A stretch of 64,000 nucleotides of DNA from Hyphomicrobiales bacterium (GTDB lineage: Bacteria > Pseudomonadota > Alphaproteobacteria > Rhizobiales > Xanthobacteraceae): positions 124,001 through 188,000 of the forward strand of contig JADJPN010000003.1 of assembly GCA_016713235.1 (NCBI GenBank), written 5' to 3'. Made by a program: the position numbers and the translations under genes. Below the pieces are notes generated by a model, which was not told the origin of the DNA, searched no databases, and saw nothing but the letters and a program-made list of their open reading frames with translations. Positions 23,796 to 34,545 of this stretch are shown here, piece by piece; position 1 is the first letter of the stretch, and each line of letters starts with the position of its first letter.

Positions 23796-26764
23796 AAGCC
23801 CCCAAGACCAAACCAGCGGAATCTTCCGACACATTGCTCGCACGGCTGCGCGAAGCGCCTCGCGTGGCAAAGCTCGCCGACGCCAAGAAAGCCGTGGCGG
23901 GGCTGATCGACGATGCGCCGAAAAAAGTTTCGGCCGAGCTCGGCCAGACGGTCGCCACGAACAAGCTGCTGGAGCAACTGTTGCAGGGGCTCTCCGAGGG
24001 TTCGCCTTATCTCTGGGGAATTATAGCCGCCGACCCCGCGATGCTGCTCCGGCTGCTTGGCGAATCCCCCGAAACCGGCATCGAGCGGATTCTCGAAGAT
24101 CAATCCAAGGCTACGGCTGCCGCCGCGCCCGATGCAGAAGCGCAGGTCGCGCTGCGCGCCATGAAGCGCGAAGGCGCGCTTCTGATCGCGCTCGCAGACA
24201 TTGCTGGGGTCTGGTCGCTCGACGAGGTCACCGCCGCACTCACCAACCTTGCGGACACGGCTGTGCGCGCCGCGGTGGATCGTCTGCTGCTCGCCGCGTC
24301 GCAAGCGGGAAAGATCAAGCTCCCGAACCCCGCCGTGCCGGGCGAGGGCTCCGGCTACATCGTGCTCGCCATGGGCAAGCATGGCGCGGGCGAGCTCAAC
24401 TATTCCAGTGATATCGACCTGATCGTTCTGTTCGAGCGCGAGGCGCCGCTTGGCGAGGGTGTCGAGCCCGTTCAGTTCTTCGTTGGCCTCACGAAAAGTC
24501 TTCTTCGCCTCGTGCATGACCGCACCGGCGACGGTTATGTGTTCCGCACCGACCTTCGCCTGCGCCCCGATCCCGGCTCGACACAGATTGCGCTCTCGAC
24601 GATCGCGGCGCTCGACTACTACGAGCGCGAAGGACAGACATGGGAGCGCGCGGCCTATATCAAGGCGCGGCCGATTGCCGGCGACTTCGCGGCCGGTGAA
24701 AGATTTCTCAAGAACCTCTCGCCCTTCGTCTGGCGGCGCTATCTCGATCACGCGGCGATTGCCGACGTGCACGCGATGAAGCGGCAGATTCATGCCTTCC
24801 GCGGGCACGACGAGATCGCGGTCGCTGGTCACAACATCAAACTCGGCCGTGGCGGCATTCGCGAGATCGAATTCTTCGTACAGACCCAGCAGCTGATTGC
24901 CGGCGGCCGCGTGCCGGAACTGCGCGGCAAACGCACGCTCGAGATGCTCGCGCGGCTTGCGCAGGAAAAGTGGATCGACGCCGGTGCGCGCGACGAGTTG
25001 CACGACGCTTATCTTTATCTGCGGCGTGTCGAACACCGCTTGCAGATGATGGCGGACGAGCAGACGCATATTCTGCCGGAAGAAGACGAAGCGCTCGATC
25101 GCTTCGCCCGCTTTCTCGGCCTGAAGGATCGCGTAGAGTTCGCGCGAACGCTGACGCGATACCTGCAGCGCGTGCAAAGCCATTACGCCCACCTGTTCGA
25201 AGATGCGCCGCCGCTTGCCGCTGTTTCCGGCGCGCTGGTATTTCCGAAAGACAAGGACGACCGCGAGACGCTCGACACGCTCGCGAAGCTCGGCTTCAAG
25301 GAGCCGCTTGCCGCGAGCCACCTGATCCGGGGTTGGCTTGCAGGCGAATATCGCGCGCTCAAGACTGAAACCGCGCAAGGCGAGTTTCAGGCGATCTTGC
25401 CGGCATTGCTGGACGCCCTCTCGCGCTCCGGTAACCCGGATGCGGCATTGCTCGCCTGCGACCGTTTTCTCTCGCAGCTACCCGGCGGCGAACGGCTGCT
25501 GGCTGCGATGCGAACGCACCCCGATCTGGTGCAGTTGATCGCGACCATCCTTTCCACATCGCCGCGTTTGCGGGACATGATCGCGCAAGCGCCGTCGCTG
25601 CTCGATGGATTGCTCGATCCTGCGTTCTTCGCGGACGTTCCTTCGGGAGAAGTGCTGGCGAAGCGCCTCGCGGATTTGCTCAAGCAAGCACAAAGCGAGG
25701 AAGATTTCCTCGACCTTACCCGCAGCTTCGGCCGCGAACATCTCGTTTTGATTGGTGTCCGCGTGATCTCCGGCGCGCTATCCGCGAGCAAAGCGGGCGA
25801 GGCCTATGCGACGCTGGCCGAAGTCATTATCCGCGAATTGCATCGCGAAGTGGCGCGTCGCTTCGAAGTGAACCACGGCAAGCTCGCGAAAGCCGAGACC
25901 GCGGTCGTGGCGCTCGGCAAGCTCGGCAGCCGCGAAATGACCGCCGGCTCCGATCTCGATCTTATCCTGCTCTATGAGTTCGACGAGGCGAAGCCTGAAT
26001 CCGATGGGAGCCGCCCACTTTATGGTGCGCAATATTTTGCGAGGCTTACGCAGCGCATCATCAGCGCACTGACCACGCCGACGAACATGGGCAAGCTGTA
26101 TGATGTCGATCTGCGGCTGCGGCCGTCAGGCCGCTCCGGGCCGGTGGCGACTTCGATTTCAAGCTTCGTGAATTACCAGCGCGACGAAGCCTGGACCTGG
26201 GAACATATGGCGCTGACGCGCGCTCGCGTCATTTCCGCGTCGGCGGGTTTCCAGAAGAAAGTAAATACCACAGTTGCCAAAGCGCTTCGTGCCGAGCGCG
26301 ATCCCGGCATCATTGCCCGCGACGTGCTTGAAATGCGCCAGGCGATTGCCGACGAGCGCGGCGACACTGAACGCTGGGACATCAAGAACGCCAAAGGTGG
26401 CCTGATCGATATCGAATTCCTCGCGCAGTATCTCTCGCTGGTTTATGCGAAGTCTCATCCCGATCTTCCCGATACGCAGACCGCACGCGTGATCGAGAAC
26501 GCGCGCAAGCTCTCGCTGCTCGAAAAAGCCGACGGCGAGTTACTGGGGGAGGCCGTGACGCTCTACCACAATCTCACGCAGATCTTGCGGTTGTGCGTGA
26601 GCGGTCAGTTTGAGCCTGCGAAAGAGACGCCCGGGCTGCTCGCGCTGCTCGCACGCGCCGGCGGATTGCCGGACTTCACGACCCTCGACGCGCACCTCAC
26701 CGACATGGAGGCGAGAGTTCGCGAGGCGTTCGAGCGGATTTTGAACGGCGCGGCGGAGAACTAG
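23792..26764 (+). CDS. glnE: Bifunctional glutamine synthetase adenylyltransferase/adenylyl-removing enzyme
   Basis: A 990-residue protein with two nucleotidyltransferase halves. The N-terminal adenylyl-removing domain carries LNYSSDIDLIVLFE; the C-terminal adenylyl transferase domain carries MTAGSDLDLILLYEFD. Each is followed by a helical GlnD-PII-uridylyltransferase-associated region, including GRGGIREIEFFVQ and KGGLIDIEFLAQ. It switches glutamine synthetase off and on in response to PII. Normal length, no missing motif. It ends overlapping the convergent sensor kinase by four bases. Confidence 0.97.
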   Translation: MKAPKTKPAESSDTLLARLREAPRVAKLADAKKAVAGLIDDAPKKVSAELGQTVATNKLLEQLLQGLSEGSPYLWGIIAADPAMLLRLLGESPETGIERILEDQSKATAAAAPDAEAQVALRAMKREGALLIALADIAGVWSLDEVTAALTNLADTAVRAAVDRLLLAASQAGKIKLPNPAVPGEGSGYIVLAMGKHGAGELNYSSDIDLIVLFEREAPLGEGVEPVQFFVGLTKSLLRLVHDRTGDGYVFRTDLRLRPDPGSTQIALSTIAALDYYEREGQTWERAAYIKARPIAGDFAAGERFLKNLSPFVWRRYLDHAAIADVHAMKRQIHAFRGHDEIAVAGHNIKLGRGGIREIEFFVQTQQLIAGGRVPELRGKRTLEMLARLAQEKWIDAGARDELHDAYLYLRRVEHRLQMMADEQTHILPEEDEALDRFARFLGLKDRVEFARTLTRYLQRVQSHYAHLFEDAPPLAAVSGALVFPKDKDDRETLDTLAKLGFKEPLAASHLIRGWLAGEYRALKTETAQGEFQAILPALLDALSRSGNPDAALLACDRFLSQLPGGERLLAAMRTHPDLVQLIATILSTSPRLRDMIAQAPSLLDGLLDPAFFADVPSGEVLAKRLADLLKQAQSEEDFLDLTRSFGREHLVLIGVRVISGALSASKAGEAYATLAEVIIRELHREVARRFEVNHGKLAKAETAVVALGKLGSREMTAGSDLDLILLYEFDEAKPESDGSRPLYGAQYFARLTQRIISALTTPTNMGKLYDVDLRLRPSGRSGPVATSISSFVNYQRDEAWTWEHMALTRARVISASAGFQKKVNTTVAKALRAERDPGIIARDVLEMRQAIADERGDTERWDIKNAKGGLIDIEFLAQYLSLVYAKSHPDLPDTQTARVIENARKLSLLEKADGELLGEAVTLYHNLTQILRLCVSGQFEPAKETPGLLALLARAGGLPDFTTLDAHLTDMEARVREAFERILNGAAEN

Positions 26765-29025
26765 GCCGAGGCCCTTGCCGGGAGACGCAGGAAGACGGTC
26801 GTTCCGACGTTCTCGATAGAGCGGATGCGCATGCGTCCGCCCTGCAATTCGGCAAGCGACTTTGCGATCGCAAGCCCGAGGCCGGAGCCGGCCTGTGTCT
26901 TCGTAAGCTGACTTTCGACCTGCTCGAAGGGGCGGCCGAGCTTCTTCAGCGCTTCCTTCGCAATCCCGATTCCGGAATCCTGGATCACGAGGAACGCCGC
27001 GTTACGGGAATTTTTCGCGCGTACCGCGATGTGCCCGCCATCGGGCGTGAATTTGACCGCGTTCGAAATCAGGTTGAGCAGGATTTGCTTAATCGCGCGC
27101 CGGTCGGCGTGAACGGTGAGGTCGTCGCAGATTTCCGTGCGGCAGAGCAGCTTCTTCTCGCCAGCGCGCACCGACATGACACGCATCGCATCGGACACGA
27201 TATCGTCCAGCTTCACGGCCTCGATCGTCACCGGCATCCGCCGTGCTTCGATCTTCGCCATGTCGAGGATGTCGTTGATGACTTCGAGCAGATAGACGCC
27301 GCTCGCGCGAATATCGTTGCAGTATTCGTAATATTTCTCCGAACCGAGCTTGCCGAACATCCCGGATTCCATGATCTCGGAGAAGCCGATGATTGCGTTT
27401 AGCGGCGTGCGCAATTCGTGGCTCATGTTCGCGAGGAATTCTGATTTGGCCTGGCTCGCTTCTTCGGCGCGCGACTTTTCGTCGGCATACTTTTGCGCGA
27501 GTTCCGCGAGCTGCTGCGCCTGATACTCGAGCGCCTGCTGCGAGTTCGTAAGGTCGGCGTTCTTCGCAATGAGCACGCGCTCGTTCTCGATCAACTTTTC
27601 TTCGTTCAGCTTCAGGTTCGTAATATCGGTCCCGATCGAAACCAGCCCGCCGTCCTTCATCCGGCGCTCGTTGATCTGCACCCAGCGGCCGTCGGCAAGC
27701 TCGATGCCGGCTTCGGTGCCTTGCGTGCCGGGCAGGACCGGATTGGTCATCGCGGCGATAACTTTTTCGTAGCCGTTGCCCGGAACGACGGCGTCATCGG
27801 GCAGGCCGTGCTGTTCCTGGAATTTGTTGTTCGAAAGCACGAGACGGCGGTCCGCGTCCCAGATCACGAAGGCTTCGGAGACGGTATCGACGGCTTCGCG
27901 CAGCCGCATGTCGGCGGTCGCGGTGCGCGCCTGTAGGCGTTTTTCTTCGGTGATGTCGACGGCAATACCGATCAGATGCGGGTTGGCGCCGACGCCCTCC
28001 TGCACAAGTTCCGCACGCGCGCGCAACCAGACCCAGCTTCCGTCGGCGTGACGCATGCGGAATGCGCGATCCACGGCGCCATCGGAAGCGTCGGCAAGGT
28101 TTGAAGCAAGTTCGAACAGGCTGCCATCGTCGGGATGAACCAGCGCGTCGATTTCGCCGAAGGAGAGCAATTCCTCGCGCGGCTTGAAGCCAAGGATTTC
28201 GAACATGGAATCCGACCAATAGATGCGACCTCGTGCTAGATCCCAGTCCCAGAGACCGGCGCGGCCCCGGTTCAGCGCCGTATCCATGCGCACGCGGGCT
28301 TTCTCGTAGATCAGGTCCGCTTCGCGCGCGCGTGACGATTGCCAGTGAAATGCAAAACCCAGAATAAGAAGCACGACGCTTGTCGTGGTCACCAGCGTCG
28401 CGGTCAGCCGCGTGTCGCGCCACCAGTTTTCCAGCGCCGCGCCGCGCGATTGCAACGAAGCGATCTGTCCGAAATTATCCCGCAGGTTGCGTACGGTCGC
28501 GAGCATATTCGGGTTGTTCGGTATGTCGATCTCAATGACGCCCGCGCGCTCGGCGTAAATCGTGAGCGGCTGCGAGACGCCGAGAAGGTCGACAAGCAGC
28601 TTCCCGATCGCATGCGGCGCTTCGGGTTCGGCGGCGACAATCTTGCCGTTCTGATCTGCGATGAAGAACTGGCGGCCATTTACGGTCGCCTGTGCGGGCG
28701 TGGCCACGCGAAGCAGGGACTTTGCGTCGAACGCACCGGCATCCGTTGCCGCTGCGCGCCGCACGAATTCTTCCGCGATCGCCTGCGCATACATCGACAT
28801 GCCGGTTTTTGCGTCTGCGATCGCCGTGCGCCGGTGATCGAGCACTTGCACCAGCGCGCCGAGCGCGACCGAAATCAGAAATACGACGATGAGGATAGGG
28901 ACGACGCGGCGAAGAACAGGCTCTGCATCGACGAGACGTTGATAATTGGGATGCGTCAGCGAGCGGGCAAGACCGCGTGTCGAGTGTCCATGCGCTGTCG
29001 TATTGGCAGCGTGGACGCGCGCCAT
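26761..29025 (-). CDS. Membrane PAS-domain sensor histidine kinase
   Basis: A 754-residue kinase. Membrane segment at about 44-66 (VVPILIVVFLISVALGALVQVL), a periplasmic sensor with VNGRQFFIADQNGKIVAAEPEA, a second segment at about 210-228, two PAS domains (YWSDSMFEILGFKPREE and a PAS_7-like VSEAFVIWDADRRLVLSNNKFQ), a coiled coil, then MSHELRTPLNAIIGFSEIMESGMFG and an ATPase with NLISNAVKFTPDGG and GSGLGLAIA. The FSEIMESGMFG end of the His box is typical of alphaproteobacterial PleC/DivJ-like kinases. No regulator is adjacent. Confidence 0.85.
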   Translation of the reverse strand: MARVHAANTTAHGHSTRGLARSLTHPNYQRLVDAEPVLRRVVPILIVVFLISVALGALVQVLDHRRTAIADAKTGMSMYAQAIAEEFVRRAAATDAGAFDAKSLLRVATPAQATVNGRQFFIADQNGKIVAAEPEAPHAIGKLLVDLLGVSQPLTIYAERAGVIEIDIPNNPNMLATVRNLRDNFGQIASLQSRGAALENWWRDTRLTATLVTTTSVVLLILGFAFHWQSSRAREADLIYEKARVRMDTALNRGRAGLWDWDLARGRIYWSDSMFEILGFKPREELLSFGEIDALVHPDDGSLFELASNLADASDGAVDRAFRMRHADGSWVWLRARAELVQEGVGANPHLIGIAVDITEEKRLQARTATADMRLREAVDTVSEAFVIWDADRRLVLSNNKFQEQHGLPDDAVVPGNGYEKVIAAMTNPVLPGTQGTEAGIELADGRWVQINERRMKDGGLVSIGTDITNLKLNEEKLIENERVLIAKNADLTNSQQALEYQAQQLAELAQKYADEKSRAEEASQAKSEFLANMSHELRTPLNAIIGFSEIMESGMFGKLGSEKYYEYCNDIRASGVYLLEVINDILDMAKIEARRMPVTIEAVKLDDIVSDAMRVMSVRAGEKKLLCRTEICDDLTVHADRRAIKQILLNLISNAVKFTPDGGHIAVRAKNSRNAAFLVIQDSGIGIAKEALKKLGRPFEQVESQLTKTQAGSGLGLAIAKSLAELQGGRMRIRSIENVGTTVFLRLPARASA

Positions 29026-29200
29026 CGCTGACCTCCCCGGATAAGCCCCAAAATCATGATCTGGAGGGACTGCCGCATCTCCCCGAATCGAGAATCATAA
29101 GAATCGATTTCGATGTGATTTGTCTAGAGTCAACGAAGCAGAATTCGTTCTCCCGAGTCGTTAATTTTCGACTAAGGGAGTCGGAACCGCGCGTTAACTT

Positions 29201-29219
29201 TTGAGTCTTTCAGACTCAA
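29201..29219 (-). terminator. Hairpin at the pepN 3' end
   Basis: TTGAGTCT and AGACTCAA form a perfect eight-base-pair stem with a three-base loop, overlapping the pepN stop codon at 29216-29218. There is no clear T-run on the pepN strand, so it may be a weak terminator or an RNA-stabilising end. Confidence 0.4.
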
Positions 29220-31853
29220 GCCAATGATCGGCTTGCGATATCCGTCACATCTGGCGACAGGCCGGGCGTTTCTGCGATCCGCTTCAATTCTTTTTCGGCC
29301 AGCGCGCGTCGCGAAGGCTCGAGCATGCGCCAGCTCTTGAAGGCCGAGAGCAGGCGCGCTGCGACCTGCGGGTTCTTTGAGTCCAAACCGAGAACCGTGT
29401 CGGCGATGAAGGCGTAGCCTTTGCCGTCCGGCCGGTTGAACTGAGAGGCATTTCCCGCCGCGAAAACCCCGATCAGCGAACGCATGCGATTTGGGTTGGT
29501 CATCGAAAAGGCAGGGTGCTCCATGAGCTTATGGATGCGCTCGAGCGTATCGGGCTCTGCGATACGTGCCTGTACCGCGAACCACTTGTCGAGTACCAGC
29601 GGATCGTTGCGGTAGCGTGCCTCAAACGCCGTCAGCGCCTTCTCCCGTTCGGGGATTGGATATTGCGACAGCACGCCAAGCGCGGCCATGCGATCCGTCA
29701 TGTTGTCGGCTTCCTCGAACTGCGTGAATGCGCGCAGATATTCGGCCTGCTCTCCGGTAGCCGCGAGAAGATCGAGACAGGAGTTGCGAAACGCCCGTTG
29801 ACCCGCGCTTCGCGCATCCGGCGCATAGGGGCGGCGGCTCGTGAGCGCCTGATAGCGTGCGGCGAGTTTGTCTTTCAGCGCCGTGCCGATGTCGCGCTTG
29901 ACCTTCTTGCGCGCGGCAAGGATCGCGTCGGGATCGATATTCTTGCCGATCCGCTGCGCGATATCGGATTCGTCGGGAAGGCTGAACAACTGCGCAAGGA
30001 AGGCATCATCGAGCGCAGCGTTATCGAGCGCGTTCGATAAGGCTTCGATCAACGCATCCGGCGCTGCATTCGCGCCTTGCGCGCTTGCGGCTAGACTTTG
30101 CATCGAAAGTTGTTCGACGGCGTCGTAGCGATTGAAGGCGTCGCTATCGTGTTTGGCCAGGAAAAGAAGATTATCCTCGCCGAAATTCGTGACCAGTTTC
30201 ACCGGCGCGGAGAATCCGCGATTGATCGATATCGCGGGTTTTTCTTTTACGCCGCCGAAGACGAATTTCTGCGCGGCCTTGTCGAGTACGATCAGGTTGC
30301 CGGGAACGGGCTTACCTTTCGCATCTTTAAGCGCGAGGTCGCGCCCCTTGCCGTCGAGCAGGCCTAGCTTCAGCGGGATCACCATCGGCTGCTTTGCGCT
30401 CTGGCCGGGTGTCGGCGGGACCATCTGCTCGATGTCGAGGGTGTAGGTCTTTGCCTTCGCGTCATACGTGCCGCGCACCGCAAGTTCCGGCGTGCCGGCC
30501 TGGCTGTACCAGCGCGCGAACTGCGCAAGATCGCGCTTGTTCGCATCGGCAAAGCATTTCAGGAAATCTTCGATGGTGGCCGCGTCGCCATCGTGGCGCT
30601 TGAAATAGAGATCCATGCCTTTGCGGAAGCCGCGCTCGCCGAGCAGCGTCTTCAGCATGCGCACCACTTCGGCGCCTTTTTCGTAGACGGTCACCGTGTA
30701 GAAGTTGTTGATCTCGCGATAGGTATCGGGGCGCACGGGATGCGCAAGCGGGCCGGCATCTTCCGCGAACTGGAAACTCTTCAGCCTGCGCACGTCGCCG
30801 ATCCGTTCTACCGGGCGCGAGCGTTCATCCGAGGAAAACTCCTGATCGCGGAACACGGTCAGGCCTTCCTTCAAACAAAGCTGGAACCAGTCGCGGCAGG
30901 TGATGCGGTCGCCGGTCCAGTTGTGAAAGTACTCATGCGCGATGATCGCTTCGATATTCTCGTAGTCGATATCGGTCGCGGTCTCGGGCGAGGCGAGGAC
31001 ATACTTGTCGTTGAAGATATTGAGGCCCTTGTTCTCCATCGCGCCCATGTTGAAGTCAGAAACGGCGACGATGTGAAACACGTCAAGATCGTATTCGCAG
31101 CCGAACACCTTCTCGTCCCAGCGCATCGAGCGCTTCAGCGCATCCATCGCAAAGCCCGCAAGCTGCGTCTTGCCGGGTTCGACGAAGATGCGAAGCATGA
31201 CGTGTTTGCCGGACGCGGTCTTGAACGGCTCCTCGATATAGTCGAGCTTCCCGCCCACGAGCGCGAAGAGATACGCGGGCTTCGGAAACGGGTCGTTCCA
31301 GATCGCGTAATGGCGGTTGGTGTCTTTGATGCCGAAAGCCTCGACCGGATTTCCGTTGGAGAGGAGGTAAGGCGCTTCGTCCCGGTCTGCTTCGATGCGG
31401 ACGGTGTAAACCGAAAGCACATCGGGGCGGTCAGGGAAGTAGGTGATGCGGCGGAAACCCTCCGCCTCGCATTGCGTGCAATAGATCGCGTTCGAGCGGA
31501 ACAGGCCCATCAGTTTCGTATTGGCGGAAGGGGTTGATAACCGTTTCGATCTCGAGCGTGAGCTTGCCGCGCGGCGGCGACTTGATCGTGAGCGAGGAAG
31601 CGCTCGCATCATATTCGTCGGCGCGTAGGTCGCGCCCGTTCAGCTTGATCGAAGTGAGTGAAAGTTCGTCCCCGTCGAGCACGATTGAAGCGTTCGCGCG
31701 CCCCTTCGGATTGGGCCGCATCGCAAGTGTTGCGCGCACACGCGTCGCCTTCGGATCGAGATGGAAATCCAGATCGACCTTGTCGACCAGCCAGTCATAG
31801 GGGCGGTAGTCGCTGAGACGAACGGCTTGGGCGTCGGCTTCACGGAACATCAT
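29216..31853 (-). pseudogene. pepN: Aminopeptidase N (M1 family) with a frameshift
   Basis: Two overlapping frames together give a full PepN. The first (31853 downward) encodes MMFREADAQAVRLSDYRPYDWLVDKVDLDF up to LTLEIETVINP; the second resumes with SANTKLMGLFRSNAIYCTQCEAEGFRR and runs to 29216. The shift is explained by one extra base in the GGGG run at 31530-31533 (plus strand). The rest is complete: exopeptidase motif GAMENKG, zinc site HEYFHNWTGDR with downstream Glu, and the DUF3458 C-terminal domains. PepN removes N-terminal residues from peptides in the cytoplasm. With the base removed the gene would be normal, so a sequencing error is quite possible. Confidence 0.85.
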
Positions 31854-31931
31854 GCTTTCTCCTTGAGAGACAGCATTAGTCCCGTGCCGCCGTAGAGGAA
31901 AGCGGGAAATCCGCGCAGGCGAAACTGCGGA

Positions 31932-33494
31932 TCAGGCGCTTTCGGTGAGCCGGACAGTGTCGCGCAGCTCACGTTTGAGAACTTTACCGATGGCGCTCCG
32001 CGGCAGACTTGTCATGATCTGCACCAGCGCGAGCCGCTGCGTCTTGCCGACCCGCTCGTTGGTCCATTGCTGGACGTCGTTCGCAGTGGCGCTGGCGCCT
32101 TGCTTCAGCACGACAAACGCGACCGGCGTCTCGCCCCATTTGATTGAAGGCACGCCGACGACTGCGCTCTCGAGCACAGCCGGGTGCTGCACCATGATCG
32201 CCTCAAGGTCGCTCGGGTAAATGTTGAAGCCGCCCGAGATGATCATGTCTTTCTTGCGGTCCATCAGCGTGAGGAAACCGTCTTCGTCGAAGCGGCCGAC
32301 ATCGCCGGTACGAATGAAGCGCTTTCCGGTCTTGTCGAACCATTCGGCTTCGCGGCTCTTCTCCGGGTTGTTGTGATAGCCGTTCATCATGATCGGCGAA
32401 TGGCCGACCACTTCGCCGATTTCGCCGGGTCCGACTTCCTCGCCATTCTCGTCGATCAGCCGCATGTCGTGGCCGGGCAGCGGCTGGCCGACGGTGTGCA
32501 GCTTGTTCGGATAGACATCGGCAGCCAGCATGCAGGTGCCGCCGCCCTCGGTGAGGCCGTAATATTCGCGCAATCCGCCGGGCCAGCGTTTCACCACATC
32601 GCCCTTCACGTCGGCGGCGAACGGCGCGCTGGTCGAGAATTTCATTCCCTTTGCATAGGCCGAGAGATCGAATGTATCGAAAGCCGGGTGCGCCATGATG
32701 CGGCGATACTGCACCGGCACCAGCATCGCGTGGCTCGCGCGGTATTTCTGCGAAAGCTGGAGAAATTTGTCGACATCGAACTTGCCCATCATCACGAGCG
32801 AGCCGCCCATGGCCAGCGTCGGAAAGACGCTGACCAAGGTCGTGTTCGAATAGAGCGGCGTCGACACCATTGTCACGGCATCTGGCGTATAGCCGATCAC
32901 GCCCGCGCGCTGCACCTGACCCCAGCGCATGGCATGCGACTGCACGATGCCCTTCGGCGTGCCCGTGGTGCCCGACGAATAGATGATGTTGAAGGCCGAC
33001 GACGGCTCGATCTCGACATCCGCCGGTTTCGCGCCTTCGGCAGCTAACCACTTCGAGAACGGCTCTCCCGCATCGGAATCGTCGAGCGCGATACGCCTGG
33101 CTTTGATCGAGTGCTCAACCTTTTTCAATTCTTCAGCGACGCCTTTGTCGAGAAAGAAAAGTTTGGAGCCTGAGTCCGCGATCATGGTCGCGATGGTTTC
33201 GGGCATGGAGGAGGGCGCGAGCGGCGCGACGGCAACGCCCGCACGCAAGGCAGCGAGAAAAACCGCGAGATAATCGATCGAGGTCGAGGCGCAGATCGCG
33301 ATCGCGTCTTTCGCTTTCAGTCCGTCGCGCTGCAAGCTCGCGGCGATACGATCCATGTATGCGTCGAGCGCGGCGTAATCGAGACTGCGCTCGTCCTGCA
33401 CCACGGCAAGATGCCTCGTGCGTTCTATCGCGTGATCGCGAATGAGCGCGGGCAGCGCAAGGAATGGAATATCGATCCAGGCTTCCGGCTTCAT
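31932..33494 (-). CDS. Acyl-CoA synthetase (AMP-dependent, class I adenylate-forming)
   Basis: A 520-residue ligase with the P-loop motif IIYSSGTTGTPKGIVQSH, the YYGLTEGGG motif, the RTGDVGRFDEDGFLTLMDRKKDMIISGG hinge region and the catalytic Lys in RSAIGKVLKRELR. It activates a carboxylic acid (fatty or aromatic) as acyl-AMP then acyl-CoA; substrate cannot be read from sequence. Its start lies 12 bases downstream of the nitronate monooxygenase stop on the same strand, so the two are probably one operon. Confidence 0.88.
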   Translation of the reverse strand: MKPEAWIDIPFLALPALIRDHAIERTRHLAVVQDERSLDYAALDAYMDRIAASLQRDGLKAKDAIAICASTSIDYLAVFLAALRAGVAVAPLAPSSMPETIATMIADSGSKLFFLDKGVAEELKKVEHSIKARRIALDDSDAGEPFSKWLAAEGAKPADVEIEPSSAFNIIYSSGTTGTPKGIVQSHAMRWGQVQRAGVIGYTPDAVTMVSTPLYSNTTLVSVFPTLAMGGSLVMMGKFDVDKFLQLSQKYRASHAMLVPVQYRRIMAHPAFDTFDLSAYAKGMKFSTSAPFAADVKGDVVKRWPGGLREYYGLTEGGGTCMLAADVYPNKLHTVGQPLPGHDMRLIDENGEEVGPGEIGEVVGHSPIMMNGYHNNPEKSREAEWFDKTGKRFIRTGDVGRFDEDGFLTLMDRKKDMIISGGFNIYPSDLEAIMVQHPAVLESAVVGVPSIKWGETPVAFVVLKQGASATANDVQQWTNERVGKTQRLALVQIMTSLPRSAIGKVLKRELRDTVRLTESA

Positions 33495-33505
33495 TGCTTT
33501 ACTCT

Positions 33506-34468
33506 TTACTGTGCCGCGATGGCCGCGCGCTCGTCAGCGAGTTCTTCGATGGCTTCGCGATATTCCTTGATCAGCCGTGCGCAGAGTTCGGCGGTGGACG
33601 GCATATCGTCGATGGAGCCGACGCCTTGTCCCGCGGACCACACATCCTTCCACGCGCGGCCTTCGTGCTCGATGCTGATCTTGTGCGAGGCGTTGAGATC
33701 GATTTCTTTTCCAGTCGCGGCGATCGACGGCATCAGGAAGTTGCCGTGCACGCCAGAAATTGCCGCCGTGTAGACGATGTCGGCGGCGTTGGTATCGACG
33801 ATCATCTGCTTGAAGCGCTGATCCGCCATCCCTTCCTTCACCGCGATGAAGCGCGTGCCGAGATAGGCGAGATCGGCGCCGATCAGTTTCGCCGCGGCGA
33901 CGTGACGGCCCGAGGACATCACGCCGGAAAGCAGGATCGTCTTCGGAAAAAATTTCTGGATTTCCGGAATGAGCGCAAAAGGGCTGAGCAGTCCCGCGTG
34001 TCCGCCGGCACCCGCGCAGACGCCGATCAAGCCATCGACGTTTGCTTCCGCGGCCTTGCGCGCGTGCCGCAGGTTGATCACGTCGTGGAACACAAGCCCG
34101 CCATAGCCCTGCACCGCGCCGACCAGTTCCTTCACCGCGCCGAGCGAGGTGATGATCAGCGGCACTTTGTGCTTGCGGGAGATCTCTAAATCCGGTTCGA
34201 CGCGCGGATTGCTCTTGTGAACGATGATGTTCACGCCGAAGGGCGCACATTTCCTCCCGGTGTCGCGCTCGTACTTTTCGAGCCGCTCCTTGATCTCGAC
34301 CAGCCACTCTTCATAGGCGGCACTCGAGCGCTGGTTCAGGGCCGGGAAAGTGCCGACGATGCCGGCTTTGCAGCACTCGACCACAAGGTCAGGATTGGAG
34401 ACGAGGAACATGGGGGCCGCGACCGCGGGGATCGTGAGGCGGCCCTGAAACTGAAGCGGAATGGGCAC
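33506..34468 (-). CDS. Nitronate monooxygenase (2-nitropropane dioxygenase family)
   Basis: A 320-residue FMN-dependent TIM-barrel protein: PLQFQGRLTIPAVAAPMFLVSNPDLV at the start, GVNIIVHKSNPR, the flavin-binding GVCAGAGGHAGLLSPFALIPEI and ILLSGVMSSGRHVAAAKLIGADLAYLGTRFIAV. I choose the GTG at 34468 with AGGAAA upstream; an in-frame ATG at 34564 adds 32 residues unlike the family and would cover CGGCCAA motifs. The enzyme oxidises nitronates, or acts as an enoyl reductase-like flavoprotein in some relatives. First gene of a two-gene operon with the acyl-CoA synthetase. Confidence 0.85.
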   Translation of the reverse strand: MPIPLQFQGRLTIPAVAAPMFLVSNPDLVVECCKAGIVGTFPALNQRSSAAYEEWLVEIKERLEKYERDTGRKCAPFGVNIIVHKSNPRVEPDLEISRKHKVPLIITSLGAVKELVGAVQGYGGLVFHDVINLRHARKAAEANVDGLIGVCAGAGGHAGLLSPFALIPEIQKFFPKTILLSGVMSSGRHVAAAKLIGADLAYLGTRFIAVKEGMADQRFKQMIVDTNAADIVYTAAISGVHGNFLMPSIAATGKEIDLNASHKISIEHEGRAWKDVWSAGQGVGSIDDMPSTAELCARLIKEYREAIEELADERAAIAAQ

Positions 34469-34545
34469 TGGCGTTTCCTGCTGCTTGTTATTGAGACAGA
34501 TTTCCGTGCCGCACCGGGTGCCGTCAACGCATGCGCGTTTCAGAC

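Noticed and set aside
23459..25378. Long antisense open frame opposite the kinase end and glnE
   Set aside because: It spans two unrelated plus-strand genes with clear family motifs; this is the usual shadow of GC-rich third codon positions.
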